Of a DNA stretch of 64,000 bases, positions 11,891 through 23,956 are shown piece after piece (the first letter of the stretch is position 1; each line of letters begins with the position of its first letter). Location of the stretch: assembly GCF_954871325.1 (NCBI RefSeq), contig NC_088776.1, positions 37,806,508 to 37,870,507 of the forward strand, given 5' to 3'. The position numbers were made by a program, and so were the translations under genes. Origin of the DNA: Gordionus sp. m RMFG-2023. Its lineage: Eukaryota > Nematomorpha > Gordioida > Chordodea > Parachordodidae. The notes under the pieces are model-generated. The model was given only the letters and a program-made list of their open reading frames with translations, made no database searches and was not told the DNA's origin.

Positions 11891-12004
11891 ATATTTTACT
11901 TGAAATATTTCTGCTCTTTATTAACATTTGCAATTTATTATTTAATAATGAATATCTTTTATAAGAATTCAATTTAATATTTTTTAATTATTAAAAGATT
12001 TAAA

Positions 12005-12314
12005 ATGGTAGTATATTGCTGAGGAAGCAAAATTTCCTTTCATAAGTATGTTATCTCAAATTAATTATTCTATTGTAAAAATTATTTATGGCAGATTTCC
12101 TATGAAACATAAAATATTATTACAAAAGTGGACCCATGCTGTGAAGAGAGATAACTTCAATGTAACAAAATATAGTAAATTATGTTCAAAGCATTTTACA
12201 CCAGATTCATTTATTCCATCTGTTACAAATCATGTTCAATTAAGAGAGGGAGCAATACCATCAAATTTTAATTTTCCAAAGGATCTTCTAAAAATAATGA
12301 ATAATAAATTATAA
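12005..12314 (+). pseudogene. THAP-domain piece of a P-like transposase
   Basis: The DNA-binding THAP zinc module (C2CH) is recognisable: MVVYC, then GSKISFHK, FPMKHKILLQKWTHAVKRDN, KLCSKHFTPDSF, and the closing LREGAIPSNF, which matches the LKPGAVPTIF signature. A 49-bp intron fits at 12046-12094 with a strong GTATGT donor and GGCAG acceptor, joining H-K to FP exactly as the family requires. An in-frame TGA at 12020 falls near the second zinc-ligand cysteine, so this copy is damaged. The frame ends at 12314 straight after the THAP domain and no catalytic domain follows on this strand. It could be a solo THAP gene, but the P-like piece next to it argues for a transposon remnant. Confidence 0.75.
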
Positions 12315-13034
12315 CATGCAGGTTTCCTAGAAGCCAGATTAATTCAAAAATACATGAATATTTTTTTTTATAGAAATCAATTCTAGATTTCTTTTGTATT
12401 TTTATAATTTATGTCTTATGTCTTTAATGTTTTATTTTTGCTTATAATTATGTTATTCCTTAATAAATATAAACTATCCATTCTAAATATATTTCTTTAT
12501 TTAAATTTAATTCACTTAAGTATAAAAATCAATAATGTAAATATATATCATGAAAAATACAAATAATATATATTATGTTATATTTACATCAAATAAAATA
12601 ATTGTATTATTATAATTAATATGTATCGCGAAAAGAAAATATTAATCTTATAAATCAATAATAAATATAAATAATATATATATGTTATATTTATGTCTAA
12701 TAAAATTAATTTATTATAACCAATAAAGTCATTAGAAATTTTCAGATAATTTGTTCTTCACCTATAAATATTTAAGTTAAATAACATATTTTTATATTAC
12801 TTGGTTTTATTGCCCTTGAAAAGGTACAGCCTTGTTTAGTTTTTGCCTGATATTTAATTGTAATTTTTGATTTACTTTATTACCAAAATGATGCATTCTT
12901 ATGTGCAGGTATCTGAAAATAAATTTTTATTAAAATCAAGTAAATATTATATATACCTTTTTATTATAAGTCTTATTATAATTTGATAATGACTTAACCC
13001 TGCCTCTTGATCAAACATATGATCTTGCAGGTCA

Positions 13035-13500
13035 CTAAGGATCTATTTTTTTAACAGCATGTCTTTTGGTTATTTCATCTACTTTTTCAAAAGCCCTGAA
13101 TGAGCTCTCTGTTATTTTGCATAAATTTGACACGCTTTGGGATGGTATTATCAATCCACCATAATTCTTAATTTTTATTAATGTATAATTATTGTCGTTT
13201 GCGGAATTATCAATTAGGGAATGTAAACAGATATCACATCTAACTTTCTTTTCTTCATATTCAGTAGTGACCTTTATTTGATTCATATATACTATAATAT
13301 ATAAGGTTAATAATAAATTGGTGTTTAATTAGAATATATATATATATATTATAAATATAAACATAATAAAAATATACCTGAAATTTATGAAATTATCATA
13401 TGGTTCTTTCGTAAAAGATACAAACACAAAATGGCCACCAGTCACTTCAATTTTTGCCACTTCAAATATATTAATCAGCAGTCTAAGTATTAACGTCATT
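13035..13500 (-). pseudogene. P-like THAP transposase C-terminal piece
   Basis: The minus-strand frame 13286-13035 contains KKVRCDICLHSLIDN, YTLIKIKNYGGLIIPSQSV and ITESSFRAFEK. This resembles the C-terminal part of THAP9/P-element-type transposases, where a CxxC pair precedes a motif like LIRLKDRGGLIYPS. Upstream, within the inverted arm, is KIEVTGGHFVFVSFTKEPYD. The piece points towards the THAP fragment, so the two cannot belong to one transcript as arranged. Confidence 0.6.
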
Positions 13501-13510
13501 GACATAAATA

Positions 13511-13767
13511 CATTTTGCTCTGTTTATCTAAAAATTTATTAAATAACCCCCAATAAATTTATCCTACTCCGAGCCTGCCCCACTTAAATGCCTACCCCAT
13601 AATATAAGATGCAAACTGTTCCTCCCTCACAGCTCATGAAGACACTGGCCCCTGCTCTCTTTTTAGAGTAGCATGTCCCACACGCAAGTCTTAAGAATAC
13701 ATCTTTGGATACAGATACAAGTCATTTATTAAAAATGTGAAGAAAATATGATATTGAAAAAATATTA
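13511..13767. other. spacer, no gene seen
   Basis: A short, slightly C-rich stretch (13550-13680) between two transposons. No coding or repeat structure recognised. Confidence 0.4.
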
Positions 13768-15216
13768 TAGTCAAAACCGGATAATTGCGAATGAGACTGG
13801 AAAAATTAAAATTTTAGCACTTATCCAATTTTTCGCAATTAAAAGACTAAATTTTAATTATTTAGTGTATAAACCAATTTTGTGTTGTTAATAGTAATAT
13901 ATTATAAGCAAAGTATATTAAATTTTTTGTATAATTATAAGATTATTATCATTAAGATAATAATTAAGAAATAATAATTATTAGACTATATTTTAAATTG
14001 ACTAAAAATAATTTTTTGCAACTTGTGTCTAATCTGTAAAATAACATATGATAAATTTAAAAATTATGCCTCATTCAAGCTCGGTTATATTATTTACCTA
14101 ATTTAACAGGAAAAAATTATTACTTTCATAAAATATTATAAAGATAAATATACATATACATATTCTAAGGATAATTTTCTTTGTAGAGAAATCCCATTCC
14201 TCTAAGATGTCTTCAAAGCTTGGAGGGGTCATCCAACTATTTTTATTAGAATAATATTTAACAGGTAACTTTTTATTTTTAAAACATCTTGGATTTTTAA
14301 AATTTTCCAATTACATAGTTTTTTTTATCTGAACCATCTCCATTTATGAAAGAGAACTGTTACCTTTTCTTTATATTGTTTAAACCCTAGTGGTTGGGTT
14401 CCACTAAATTCCATGGTTCTCTTTGGCAACGCACGGTAGTACAGTCCAGTTTCATCACAATTATATAAGTTGCATCGAGCTTAACCATCAATTAGAGAAG
14501 GGAATGTTTTCTTGTTCCAATCATTGGCACTAGTAAGATCTACACTCCCTCTGCAGATTATGTGAAATTAATAATAGCTTTTTCCTAAATCTTTGCAGCC
14601 AACTGCAGTAGGAATCCCTAGAATGTAAAAAGTATATATATATAAATAAAATTAGAACTATCTTCATAAAATGTTTTGCTGTAAATTCTAGCCTTTTCTA
14701 GCATGACAGGGCCATTCACGGCACTATTTTTGCTTCTCATCTGTGCATACCAAATAATAATGCTGCCTCTGTTTTCGGGAAACTAATATTTATGATTCTC
14801 TTAGTTGATGTTGGTTTAATTGTAAAGCATTGCGATAATATGATTATTTTGTATGATTCAATTATGTAGATTGTAGAGATTAAACTTTTGCTAAGATCTC
14901 TTTCGTAGTATCTAATTTATCAATAACTTCAGCATTTTATTTATGTCTCAATGTTTTAAATTTATTCTGAAAATATAACAATTTAAGTAAAATAATAATT
15001 AATTACCATAATTCCAATTGTAATTCAAGAATAATTTTTTAAATATTTAGTACTAATCTCCATTTCAAAAATCGTAGCTTCGCACTTATCCTATAAAAAT
15101 AACCGATTTGCATTTAAAAATATATTTTAACATTATGACATTGTAGTATGGCGCATTTTTTTTCGTATTTAAAAGTATCTGCACTAAAGCGATTTGCAAT
15201 TAATCGGTTTTGACTA
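13768..15216 (-). mobile_element. Tigger/pogo-like DNA transposon remnant
   Basis: Inverted ends GTCAAAACCGGATAATTGCG (left) and GTCAAAACCGATTAATTGCA (right, reverse complement) lie between TA dinucleotides at 13768-13769 and 15215-15216, the TA target duplication of the Tc1/mariner-pogo superfamily. The minus strand codes for DDE_1 transposase motifs: YNCDETGLYYRALPKRT with the catalytic D-E-T-G context at about 14400-14470, and NPRCFKNKKLPVKYYSNK then WMTPPSFEDILEEWD at 14200-14310, the last being the Tigger/jerky signature. At about 1.45 kb it is shorter than a full Tigger. The DNA-binding N-terminus is not evident and the frame is broken. Confidence 0.85.
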
Positions 15217-15349
15217 CTCAATATCTTAGATGTAACATGAAATTCGTCGTTCATAAGGCAGCCAGGATTTTGCTAAGGTAGAGGGAAATTCTGCAAGATA
15301 GGGTACCTCCTGGCTTAATTTTATTGAATGGGATGACTACTAATTGTAG

Positions 15350-18300
15350 GTTGTTTGCAGGCTTGTTAACCGATCTTTTTAAAACGATCGAATCCCGATC
15401 ACGATCTTTTCAAAAAAAGAGGATCGAAATCCAGGATCGACCTATTTTTCTATTTAAATTTCTGAAGGAAATTTCTGACCGATGCAAAATTAACTAATAT
15501 ATGTTATAAATTTATTGTAATTGAATAATAATATAATATAACCGATGCAAAATTAACTAATATAAAAATAAATTAAATATGGTAGAAATTTATTGTAATT
15601 GTGTAATAAATATAACAATTATAATATTTTTATTTATAATTAAAATTAGCTTTTAATAATAAAATTTTTTCTAAATTATCATCATTTAAACATCCGCATC
15701 TTTCATTTAGAACATGTTTAGCTTTACTAAACAAGCGCTCCACAGGAGTGCTTGATGGCAAAGGTGTATTATATTCAATAAATATAATTAATATAAGTAT
15801 TAAAAATATTCATGAAATAATCATTTGAATAAAAAAATTTTTTAACGGAACATTCTGTACAATATTTTTCCCCAAAAAAGCATCAATGTCATCCATACAT
15901 TCATTTGAGGTATCAGCATATGGCTGTTCCTGCATATTTTCCAAATGGGCAACTAATCTTTCTTTTACCATCATATTTTGTGGCAGATTAATATAAGGCC
16001 AATTAAGTTTAAATTTAGGGTGAATCATGGCTGCTAAAATGTTACTGTCTTCATACAGTGAAGGAAATCTATATTATGAAATGATAATTAATTTATTATT
16101 AAATAAGTGTTCATTTTATTCATATAAATCAAATCAAGTATCTGCAAAACTTAACCCTTTTAAATTTTACAGTCAAGTCTGGCAAATCATCTGTATGGTA
16201 TTTATTTATATTTGGGTCATATCATAAATATTGATTAAATGTAAACTTAATATTTTATATACAAAGAAATTAACATTGTAATTTATTTACAAAGAATATT
16301 AATCAAAATATTAGCTTAAAATATAAATTTTTAATGTCTTCAAAGGCCCATTAATATTTTACTAGATATCAGAGGTTTAGTAGAACTGGCCTGTTAAAAA
16401 TATTTTACTAAATTTGCCAGATCTTTGCAATTTTTTAATATATTTTGCAGATATCTGATAATATATAATAATTGCATAAAAAAATATTACCTTTTATCAA
16501 TACCTCTAAGAACGCTATCTACAAGGGGCTGACAATACCGCAGGCAGCTAAATTTCGTTAATTTATCTATCAATATCGATAGAACGGGAGTTAGATATCC
16601 CTGCTCTTTATTATCCTCCCATCAAGATTTTTAACGAGATCGCCAAAGATTCCATAACCTATAAAATTTAAATTTATTTAGAGAATATCATTGTATTACT
16701 GTTGCATACTCTTTAACAAAAAAGCATTCCTCTTGCCTAAACATTGCAAATCCAATTTGATCACATACTTGTTCTACTTCTGAAAACTTTTCAGAAAGCA
16801 TCTTATCTATTAATTTCATGTATTGGTAATAAGAATTCCATCTTGACTTGTTGGGAGCTATTAAATATCATCCCAATTTCTCCAATAAAATATTCGCCAT
16901 TTTAGACGACATATTTTGTTTATTAACTAAAGCAAAACATTTTGCAAAAGTGGATCTAGATATTCGTTTATAAATGAGATCACTATCTGCCATCTTTGCA
17001 TATGTTGTTGCAATAAGGTTAAGATTATGACAACAACAACGTTGATGTTTTGGTAGGCTGATAGTAGGAATAATTGGGTCATCAACGGATAATATGTCAT
17101 CCAAATTTATCAATTATCTTCTTCATTTTCTCCAAAAACTCTAGAAAAAATAAATTTATTTAAATATTTTTTGCTAAATATAAATATTACTTGCCTTGAC
17201 AAGTTGGTTCCATTGTCAGTCACCATCTTCACCACCTTATTATGAATTTTATAGAACTTGTGGATACCCATGATTTCATTGGCCAAAACATCATACGTTT
17301 GCCTCCCAATTATCCTCCTCAGTGCCAAAGCGGCTGACCTTCTCTTGAGGGTTAACGGATCCAGCCAATGTGCAATAAGTCCAATAAAAGCCCTAATAAA
17401 ATAAAAATTATAAAATTCATATAAATATAATATACCTTCGATGACCACTCCAACAATCAGCAGTGGTGCATACATAAGAAACTTCAGACAAGAGAAGGAA
17501 GTAGATATCCTGTTGCCCAGTGTTTGGCGACAAATAATTTTTGTCGCAGGAGAAAAAGTTTTAATCATTTTTTCAAATGAAGCATCAACCAGAGACAGTG
17601 GTTGGAAAGTGTCAATAATAAAATCTATGATAACCTTGTCTGCTGTTTTTTGCGATACAGCTGGAATGTTTAGATTGTTAAAATTTAATTTAGATTGTCT
17701 GGATTTGCAACCAGAACCACTTTGGTTTTGCAGTGATATATTTTTTTGTGTAGAGAATTCGTTGAGGTATTTGGTAATCTCATTTTTAAATTCACTCTGA
17801 TTTTTCTTTATAAAAGATGAAAATAACTTCTCCTGAATCAAATTTCATTTTTAAAATTTTATATGGAAATTTAAAGTTAAAAAAAAACAATGTACAGGCT
17901 GAATGTAAAACCTATATAAACAAAAAAATGATAAAGGGTTCAACAAATTTTGTTAAACATATTAAAGTATATTATTAGTGGTTAAAAGGGGGTAGGTTAT
18001 CTCAAAAATTTAAGTTTACAATATTGTCTATCATTATTAAAAGTTGCCCAAGATGATATAGGCCAAAGATTTTGATAAAATATTTTCCTATTATGAATAT
18101 AATGAGGCTTTTTGGCATTTAAGAACTTATGGATTGAGTCAAATGATACAAAAAATACTTTCAATTCAAAATATATTAATAAAAAAGCCCTAAAAATGTT
18201 GTCAAGAGGATTATATAATCAAGCTAAAACTGAAAATATAATACTAATTGATTAGATTTAATATATTATAATAAAGAAATAATAGAATAGATATTTATTT

Positions 18301-19284
18301 TTCTTTTGGTGAAACATTGCTAAGTTCAATACAAATAACATTGAATTGGATGTTTTAATTATAATAAAGAAAGTCAAAATACATTATAAAGACTTAATTA
18401 TTAGTTATTATACTTACATTTATTATAAATACTCTTCTTTTGAAAATTAAACAAATATAATAGTAATATTAAAAAATAAATGCCTAATTATTATTTATAA
18501 ATAACAAAACCAAGATTAACTCTTCATCAAATATTTTATTAATTATACTGTATCTAATAATTCATTTTTTTTATAAAGAATCTGTATCTAGATTTTATTT
18601 CTGTAGGACCTGCTCAACTCAGGAATGTAATAAATTAAATTTAAACATGTTGACATTAAGATTATCAAATAAAAATTTTTTTAGAGAATTACTTGTAAAT
18701 GTCTCTTTAAGTTCGAGGATGATATTTTGGAAGATGTTATTATCTTCTTACAGAGACGGCATTTGGTGCTGATCATATTATAAGAGTTGCTTTCATCCAT
18801 TTCACATAAAGTAAAATACTTACGTAAAATGGTAAAAGATTCTTATTCTCACTTATATCTGCTGTTACATCAAAAGTAGAAGCAATAGAATCTTCTAAAT
18901 CTATAATGGACATTACATTTACCTATTAAAATAAATATTAATATATTATTATAAATTTATATTAAATAACTTGTAAGAGCTCTAAATCTCGTAAAATTTA
19001 GGAAATGAATAAATATATCTCTAAAAATGTTGGAATGGAAGTTGATAAAATATGAAGATATATATTTTTTTTAAATATTTTAATTTAATTTTCAAAATTT
19101 TTATTTTATTTATTGCTTTTTAAAAAAAATTAATTTTTAAAAAGATCGGGATCGAATTTTAAACAAAATGATCTCGATCCTCAATTTAAGTCAGAATCAT
19201 AAATTTCGTAAAATTGACAATTTTGCAATCGAATCCAGGATCGTCGATCTTTTGATTCGATCTTTTAACAACTCTGGTTGTTTG
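15350..19284 (-). mobile_element. nearly full-length hAT transposon with perfect TSD
   Basis: The element runs 15358-19276 (3.9 kb) with ends CAGGCTTGTTAACCGATC (left) and CAGAGTTGTTAAAAGATC (right, reverse complement). It is bounded by an exact 8-bp duplication GTTGTTTG at 15350-15357 and 19277-19284. The sub-terminal 100-130 bp on both sides are dense in GATCG motifs, likely transposase-binding repeats. A full set of hAT transposase domains lies on the minus strand. The intact duplication and conserved ends imply the copy has not been internally rearranged much, though the coding region is broken. Confidence 0.95.
15640..18920 (-). pseudogene. hAT transposase (BED finger to dimerisation domain)
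   Basis: Order on the minus strand. At 18823-18914 is a likely first exon starting MSIIDLEDSIASTFDVTAD with a GTAAGT donor. At about 18690-18780 is a BED-finger exon (KCRLCKKIITSSKISSSNLK, RHL). At 17110-17841 is the catalytic first half with DKVIIDFIIDTFQPLSLVD, AFIGLIAHWLDPLTLKRR, GRQTYDVLA and KMVTDNGTN. At 16868-17113 is LPKHQRCCCHNLNLIATT and RISRSTFAKC. At 15810-16020 is IHPKFKLNWPYINLP. At 15640-15780 is the C-terminal dimerisation motif TPLPSSTPVERLFSKAKHVL. Several stops and apparent introns separate the blocks, so it is not expressible as it stands. A plus-strand BED-like piece (IKGSTNFVKHIK) at 17900-17980 looks like a separate fragment. Confidence 0.9.
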
Positions 19285-20462
19285 GCTATGGTACATTTTT
19301 ATAAAATTAATTTTGGTTTGCTAATTATATTTTATAAAAAAACAATTTTTCATGAAATTTTTTAAATATAGCCATTATTATAATATAACTCTTACTTCTT
19401 TTTAATTATGATAGGAATATATTGTTAAGGGAATACAATTACATTTCAGAAATAGCCAATTACATTGACAATAGAATATTTTTTAAGCTAATCTTTTATA
19501 TTTTACTAAACAATTGAGCAATAATTTTAATCATCAATTGAAGATACAATTTGAATGAAAAAACAATTGCATTGAAATAAATATATACATCAAATTAAAT
19601 ACCATACAATAGAATAAAATATTTGATTTATATAAAAATTTAGGATTAATATATTTTATTTGACTTAAACAATAAACTAATTTCAAAATTTCGTTCTAAA
19701 AACTTTCCCTTTTTTCTCCCAAAAAAGGTATTATTTAACTAAGTAAACGTTTTATTACTGGAGAACTTGATATAAGTGAAACTTATATTATATCAACTAG
19801 ATTTGGTTTATCATGTAAAAATAATATATATATGTATTATAAAAATAACTAGAAAATACTTGATTACTTTTGTCATTACATACTGAAAAAATTGCAGTCA
19901 GTAGTTACATTTTTGCAAAAATAATGCATCTGATTATTGAGACCTAGTTCAGGATCTAGTAACATTTCAAACGTAAATAGTTTTTACATAAATATATCTG
20001 GTTACCAGGATTTAATTACATCATTAATAATATTATAAATATATCTGGTTTACCAGGATTTTTATACATTAGTAATAATATTATTTTAATTTAATATTTC
20101 ATAATAAGATTTCTTTATTTGATAATATTATAAAATGTTATTTTACTTTAATATTTCATAATAAGATTTCTTTATTTGATAATATTATAAAATGTTATTT
20201 TACTTTAATATTTCATAATAAAATTCTATTATTTGATAATATTTTAATCATATAATTAATTTGATTTTATAAGTTATTAAGCAGCTTATAATATTTTGAA
20301 TTATAAAATATTATATAAACATATTAATTAATATAATTATTTAATAACTATTACGATTATTTTATCTTTTTTAAAAATTAAATTACACATAATTTTAAAC
20401 ATTAAGGTCTTGTTAGATTCAAATTATTATAATATTTCCTTTATTTTTTTATAAAATTAAAA
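19285..20462. other. AT-rich upstream region with short tandem repeats
   Basis: No gene is seen. Around 19990-20060 a TATCTGGT(T)TACCAGGATTT motif occurs twice. At 20085-20245 a unit of about 57 bp containing TTTCATAATAAGATTTCTTT occurs roughly three times in tandem. The promoter of the hnRNP gene should lie near the end of this stretch, but I cannot point to an element. Confidence 0.5.
20085..20245. repeat. 57-bp tandem repeat upstream of the hnRNP gene
   Basis: About 2.8 copies of an AT-rich unit of roughly 57 bp containing AATATTTCATAATAAGATTT. The first two are almost identical and the third slightly diverged. Confidence 0.8.
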
Positions 20463-22685
20463 ATGGCTGATAACGATGGATACAATCAACACAATGATAT
20501 GAATGAGTATAATGAACAAGGAAATAACGATCATAATGATAAAGAAAATTATTCAATGAATGAACAGGGTTTAATGGATCAAGATGAACACCAGAAAGAA
20601 ATGAACGGAAGCGGTGATTCATCAGGTAAAAGAGAAACTGTTAACACCACCAAGCGTGACGATGACGAGAGGTATAATATATGACATAGACAATAATAAT
20701 GTTTTAATAGAAAATTGTTTATTGGGGGAATTAGCTGGGAAACTACCGAAAGTACTAATTTATTTACATATAGAATTTTTAGTAAATTAGTTTGATTATT
20801 CCTATTTTTGGTTCTTGTTTAAAAATAAATCATTCTCAACATAGATAAAAACTTCACCATAATTATTTCTAATAATTGTATTTCACACTGATTTTTAAAT
20901 CTATCACCTATTTGTTTAGATTCACTCAAGAACCTGAATGAATGGCATTCTTCACCAATACACCATTTCTTTTATCTATTTTAATTTTACCTTTTTTTGT
21001 ATTATATAAGATTAAACTGTTAATAAATTGTGAATTATTGTTTATTGATAAGTAAAGTAATAGTAACTTAATTAAATAAAATATGAAAACTGGCCCTTCT
21101 CATCAATTGGCTCAATGCAAGAGTAAGCTGCGTAGACACCTCATTAGGTAACGCAAAATTTTCCATCTAAAGTGCCTTTCAAAAATTATCTTCTTTTTTT
21201 CTGGCTTTTGTTCATCAATAATTAAATCTAATATAAATTAATAATAAATTAATGGCATGAGTATTAAAATATTTATTATGTTTATTATATGCTTAATTTA
21301 AATAGGTGATTTAAAAACATATCTTGCAAAATATGGTAATGTGGTAGACATAAATATCAAAACAGATCCTCATACAGGAAAATCCAGAGGCTTTGGTTTT
21401 GTACTTTTTGACAGTGTTCAAGGAGTGGACAATGTAGTAATTAACAAAAAATAAACATGGCAAATTAATTTATTAAAAATTTTACATTTTTTAAAATTGT
21501 TTTAAAAATTAGCTAATTGCAACTGGTCCTCATGTTGTTAATGGTAAGCAAATTGATCCTAAAAGGGCTAAAAGCAGACCTGGAAGAGAATTGTTAAGAA
21601 AGGTTTTTATTGGTGGTATGGACCCTGCTACTACTGAAGAAGAAATTAGAAATGTTTTTGTGAAATATGGAGCTGTAAGTTATTTAAAGTTTTATATTAT
21701 TAAACATAAAATACCAAGAAATTTATTTTATATTATAAAATTTATAAATTTTAAAAAGCATTTAAATTAATTTTTAGATTGAAAAAATTGAACAACCTTT
21801 TGATAAAGTAAGAAATCAAAAACGTAATTTTTGCTTCCTAACTTTTGATAGCCCTGATATTGTACAAGACATTTGTAAAAATTCTAAAATTTTGATTAAA
21901 GGGAAAGAGGTTTTTATTAAACAACTTTTTATAAAACTTAAATTTTAAAAATGTAGTGTGATGTTAAAAAAGCAACACCATCTAATAAAAATGCAAATCA
22001 ACCTCCTCAAAGTATATCCCATATAATTTAATTTGAACATTATTTTTTTTATAAAAGTGACTTACAACCAACAAAACCCTCCATGGAATCCATATTCTGC
22101 TTATTACCAAGGTATTAATATCTATTTTAACTTTTGTATTATAATTTATGCTAACTAATATTTTACTTTTGTATTTTAGGTTATGCTAACTATGGAAATT
22201 ATGATTATGGAGGTTACTATCCTAATGCTAATTTTGGTAAACAAATTTAACAATATTTTTCTCATTCAATAATGATTTATTTTTTGGTTATTCAGATTAT
22301 TATCAAGGTTACTATGGGCAACCACAAGGTATTTCTAAATTTAAATGTTTATTAATTTACTATAGACCAGAGACCTTCATGTCCAAGAATATAAATTTTT
22401 TTAACAAAACTGGGCTGGGCCAATCAAAAATAAATTTTATTTGCTTACATTTATGATTCCTCTTTTAAGCTATTAAAAACTACAAATTTATTAAAATATT
22501 AAATTTTTGGGGCCTAAAATTTTAACCTCTGTAGGTCTTTGCTGTAAACAAAAAATTACAAATTAAATTACATCACTTCTAAATTTACAGTTCCACCAGC
22601 ACCTTTAGCTCACCAAGGAAATGGCGGAAAAGCAAAACGTGGTGCATCAGGCCATGCTTCTAATTACCATCCTTATTCTCGTTAA
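20463..22685 (+). CDS. hnRNP A/B-like protein with two RRMs (squid/hrp40 type)
   Basis: A ten-exon gene, joined 20463-20671, 20711-20751, 21306-21436, 21513-21674, 21778-21909, 21957-22011, 22058-22111, 22180-22236, 22296-22328 and 22591-22685. The joins keep phase throughout and give 969 coding bases (322 residues), which supports the model. The N-terminus is acidic and N/D/E-rich ([12 protein letters not shown]). RRM1 has RNP2 KLFIGGISW and RNP1 [13 protein letters not shown]2 has RNP2 KVFIGGMDP and RNP1 KRNFCFLTF. The linker [15 protein letters not shown] and the DVKKATP after RRM2 are typical of hnRNP A/B, D and Drosophila squid. A Y/G/N-rich tail ([16 protein letters not shown]) ends NYHPYSR. 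Such proteins bind pre-mRNA and mRNA in nucleus and cytoplasm, acting in splicing and localisation. The tail is shorter and less glycine-rich than in flies. Squid orthology is likely but not proven. Confidence 0.95.
22360..22549. mobile_element. small hAT-like MITE in the last hnRNP intron
   Basis: A 174-bp insert at 22368-22541 with ends CAGAGACCTTC and (reverse complement) CAAAGACCTAC. It is flanked by CTATAGAC and CTGTAAAC, an 8-bp duplication matching 6 of 8. It is non-coding. Similar end sequences recur at 34774 and near 50990. Confidence 0.6.
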
Positions 22686-22799
22686 TTATCTAAAAAAATT
22701 TTAAATTAAACTAAAATAATATTTAAAAATTTTATTTTTCAGAATAATATCAATATATTGTGCTTGTTTTTATCATAATTCAAACTATATGAAAGCATG

Positions 22800-23033
22800 A
22801 ATAAATATATAGTTTACAATTTTTATTCTAAAATTAGTTTGTAATAAAATATTTTTATATAAAAAATTATGTTAAACAGGTCGACTAAATGTTTATACAT
22901 CATTCATGTAGTTATTTATCAAATTTAATAATATTTGTGATGTATATTCTTTATATTTTTATCCTATTGTATATAAATTAGATCTTTGTATATAGCATTA
23001 TGTATTTTATTCTCATCTTTGAACTACAATAAA
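22800..23033 (+). promoter_or_regulatory. candidate poly(A) signals of the hnRNP gene
   Basis: AATAAA occurs at 22800-22805 and 23028-23033, about 115 and 345 bp after the stop codon. Either could end the transcript, giving short and long 3' UTRs. Confidence 0.5.
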
Positions 23034-23717
23034 AAAATCTATATTATCAATACTAAAATCACAACTAAATTTTAATATATATGCAAGTCTGTTATGGCAA
23101 AAATGATTAAAAATAACTAGTCAGTCCCAATATTGTGTTATAGCGAGAATATTATCTCTCTAAACCAGCTGATGAAATTTTTTGACATTCATTCTCTTTA
23201 AATATTTAACATAAAAAAATATTGTTGCTGAATTATTTAAATGCTTTCGCATTTTTAGAAAATTAGGTTAGCCCTAATTAGAGATCTTCAATAGCCTGCT
23301 TTTCAACTCAAATGCCTTACTTATTGATTAATTTTTTATTACAACTCATTGTTAAAAAATTTACTTGTTCCCATTTATCTAAAATATTTGCACAATTTTT
23401 AAAATTTATTTGATTAATTCTTTGGCTCTTGTTTATTTGTTTTTTAAAACTTGAAAATAGCATGCTTTGCTTGCCTTCAAATTTTTTAAAATACACCAGG
23501 GATTTTGAAAAAAATTTTTAACCAGCACCTTTTTTATTTAATTGCTAAAATCCACTTGTTGCTGATCTAAGCTGATTATATTGACTAAAATTAGGATAAA
23601 ATTAAGTTGACAATTATCTATTTTAACTAAATTTAAATATTTATATTAGTTTGTAATTTACATAATTAATCTTATTTTCTAATGATGGTTAAAGGAGGCC
23701 CAAAGACCAATAATTTA

Positions 23718-23956
23718 ATAACAATAAGTGTTGTTAAAAGGCTTATTTTGAGCCGATTTTCTAAAACGGCTAACTCAATGTTTTAGCCAGAAAAATTACG
23801 CCTAAGCCTCGAGATTTCGTTAATATATGTCTAGACCTTTGTTCCTTCTATGAGCAAAATCTTCAGGCTTGCGTAATATTTTTCTGGATGGAATATTGAG
23901 TTAGCCGTTTTTAAAAATCAGCTCAAAACGAGCCGTTTAACAACACTAATAATAAT
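23718..23956. mobile_element. hAT MITE, TAGTGTTGTTAAACGGCTC family, copy 1
   Basis: A 223-bp near-palindromic element at 23726-23948. The right end (reverse complement) reads TAGTGTTGTTAAACGGCTC, and the left end AAGTGTTGTTAAAAGGCTTA. The internal arms share AACGGCTAACTCAATRTT. Flanks ATAACAAT and ATAATAAT match at 7 of 8. At least four further copies lie in this window. Confidence 0.85.

Larger units (their letters stand above)
11640..13510. mobile_element. THAP/P-like foldback unit with about 245-bp inverted repeats
   Basis: The arms at 11640-11890 and 13262-13503 are inverted copies, well over 90 per cent identical across most of their length. Both start CAATGAC(A/G)TTAATACT and run through AAATTGAAGTGACTGGTGGC to the shared AATCAAATAAAGGTCACTAC. 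Between them lie a THAP-domain coding piece (plus) and a P-element-like C-terminal piece (minus). P elements normally have short 31-bp ends, so this is better seen as two partial THAP-transposase copies joined head to head than as one element with true long termini. No target duplication was recognised. Confidence 0.65.

Noticed and set aside
12005-12314. Functional solo THAP-domain host gene
   Set aside because: In-frame TGA near the zinc ligands, no continuation, and P-like transposase sequence with shared arms next to it favour a transposon remnant.
17441-17800. 119-codon plus-strand frame
   Set aside because: Antisense to the hAT transposase, whose minus-strand translation carries clear family motifs.
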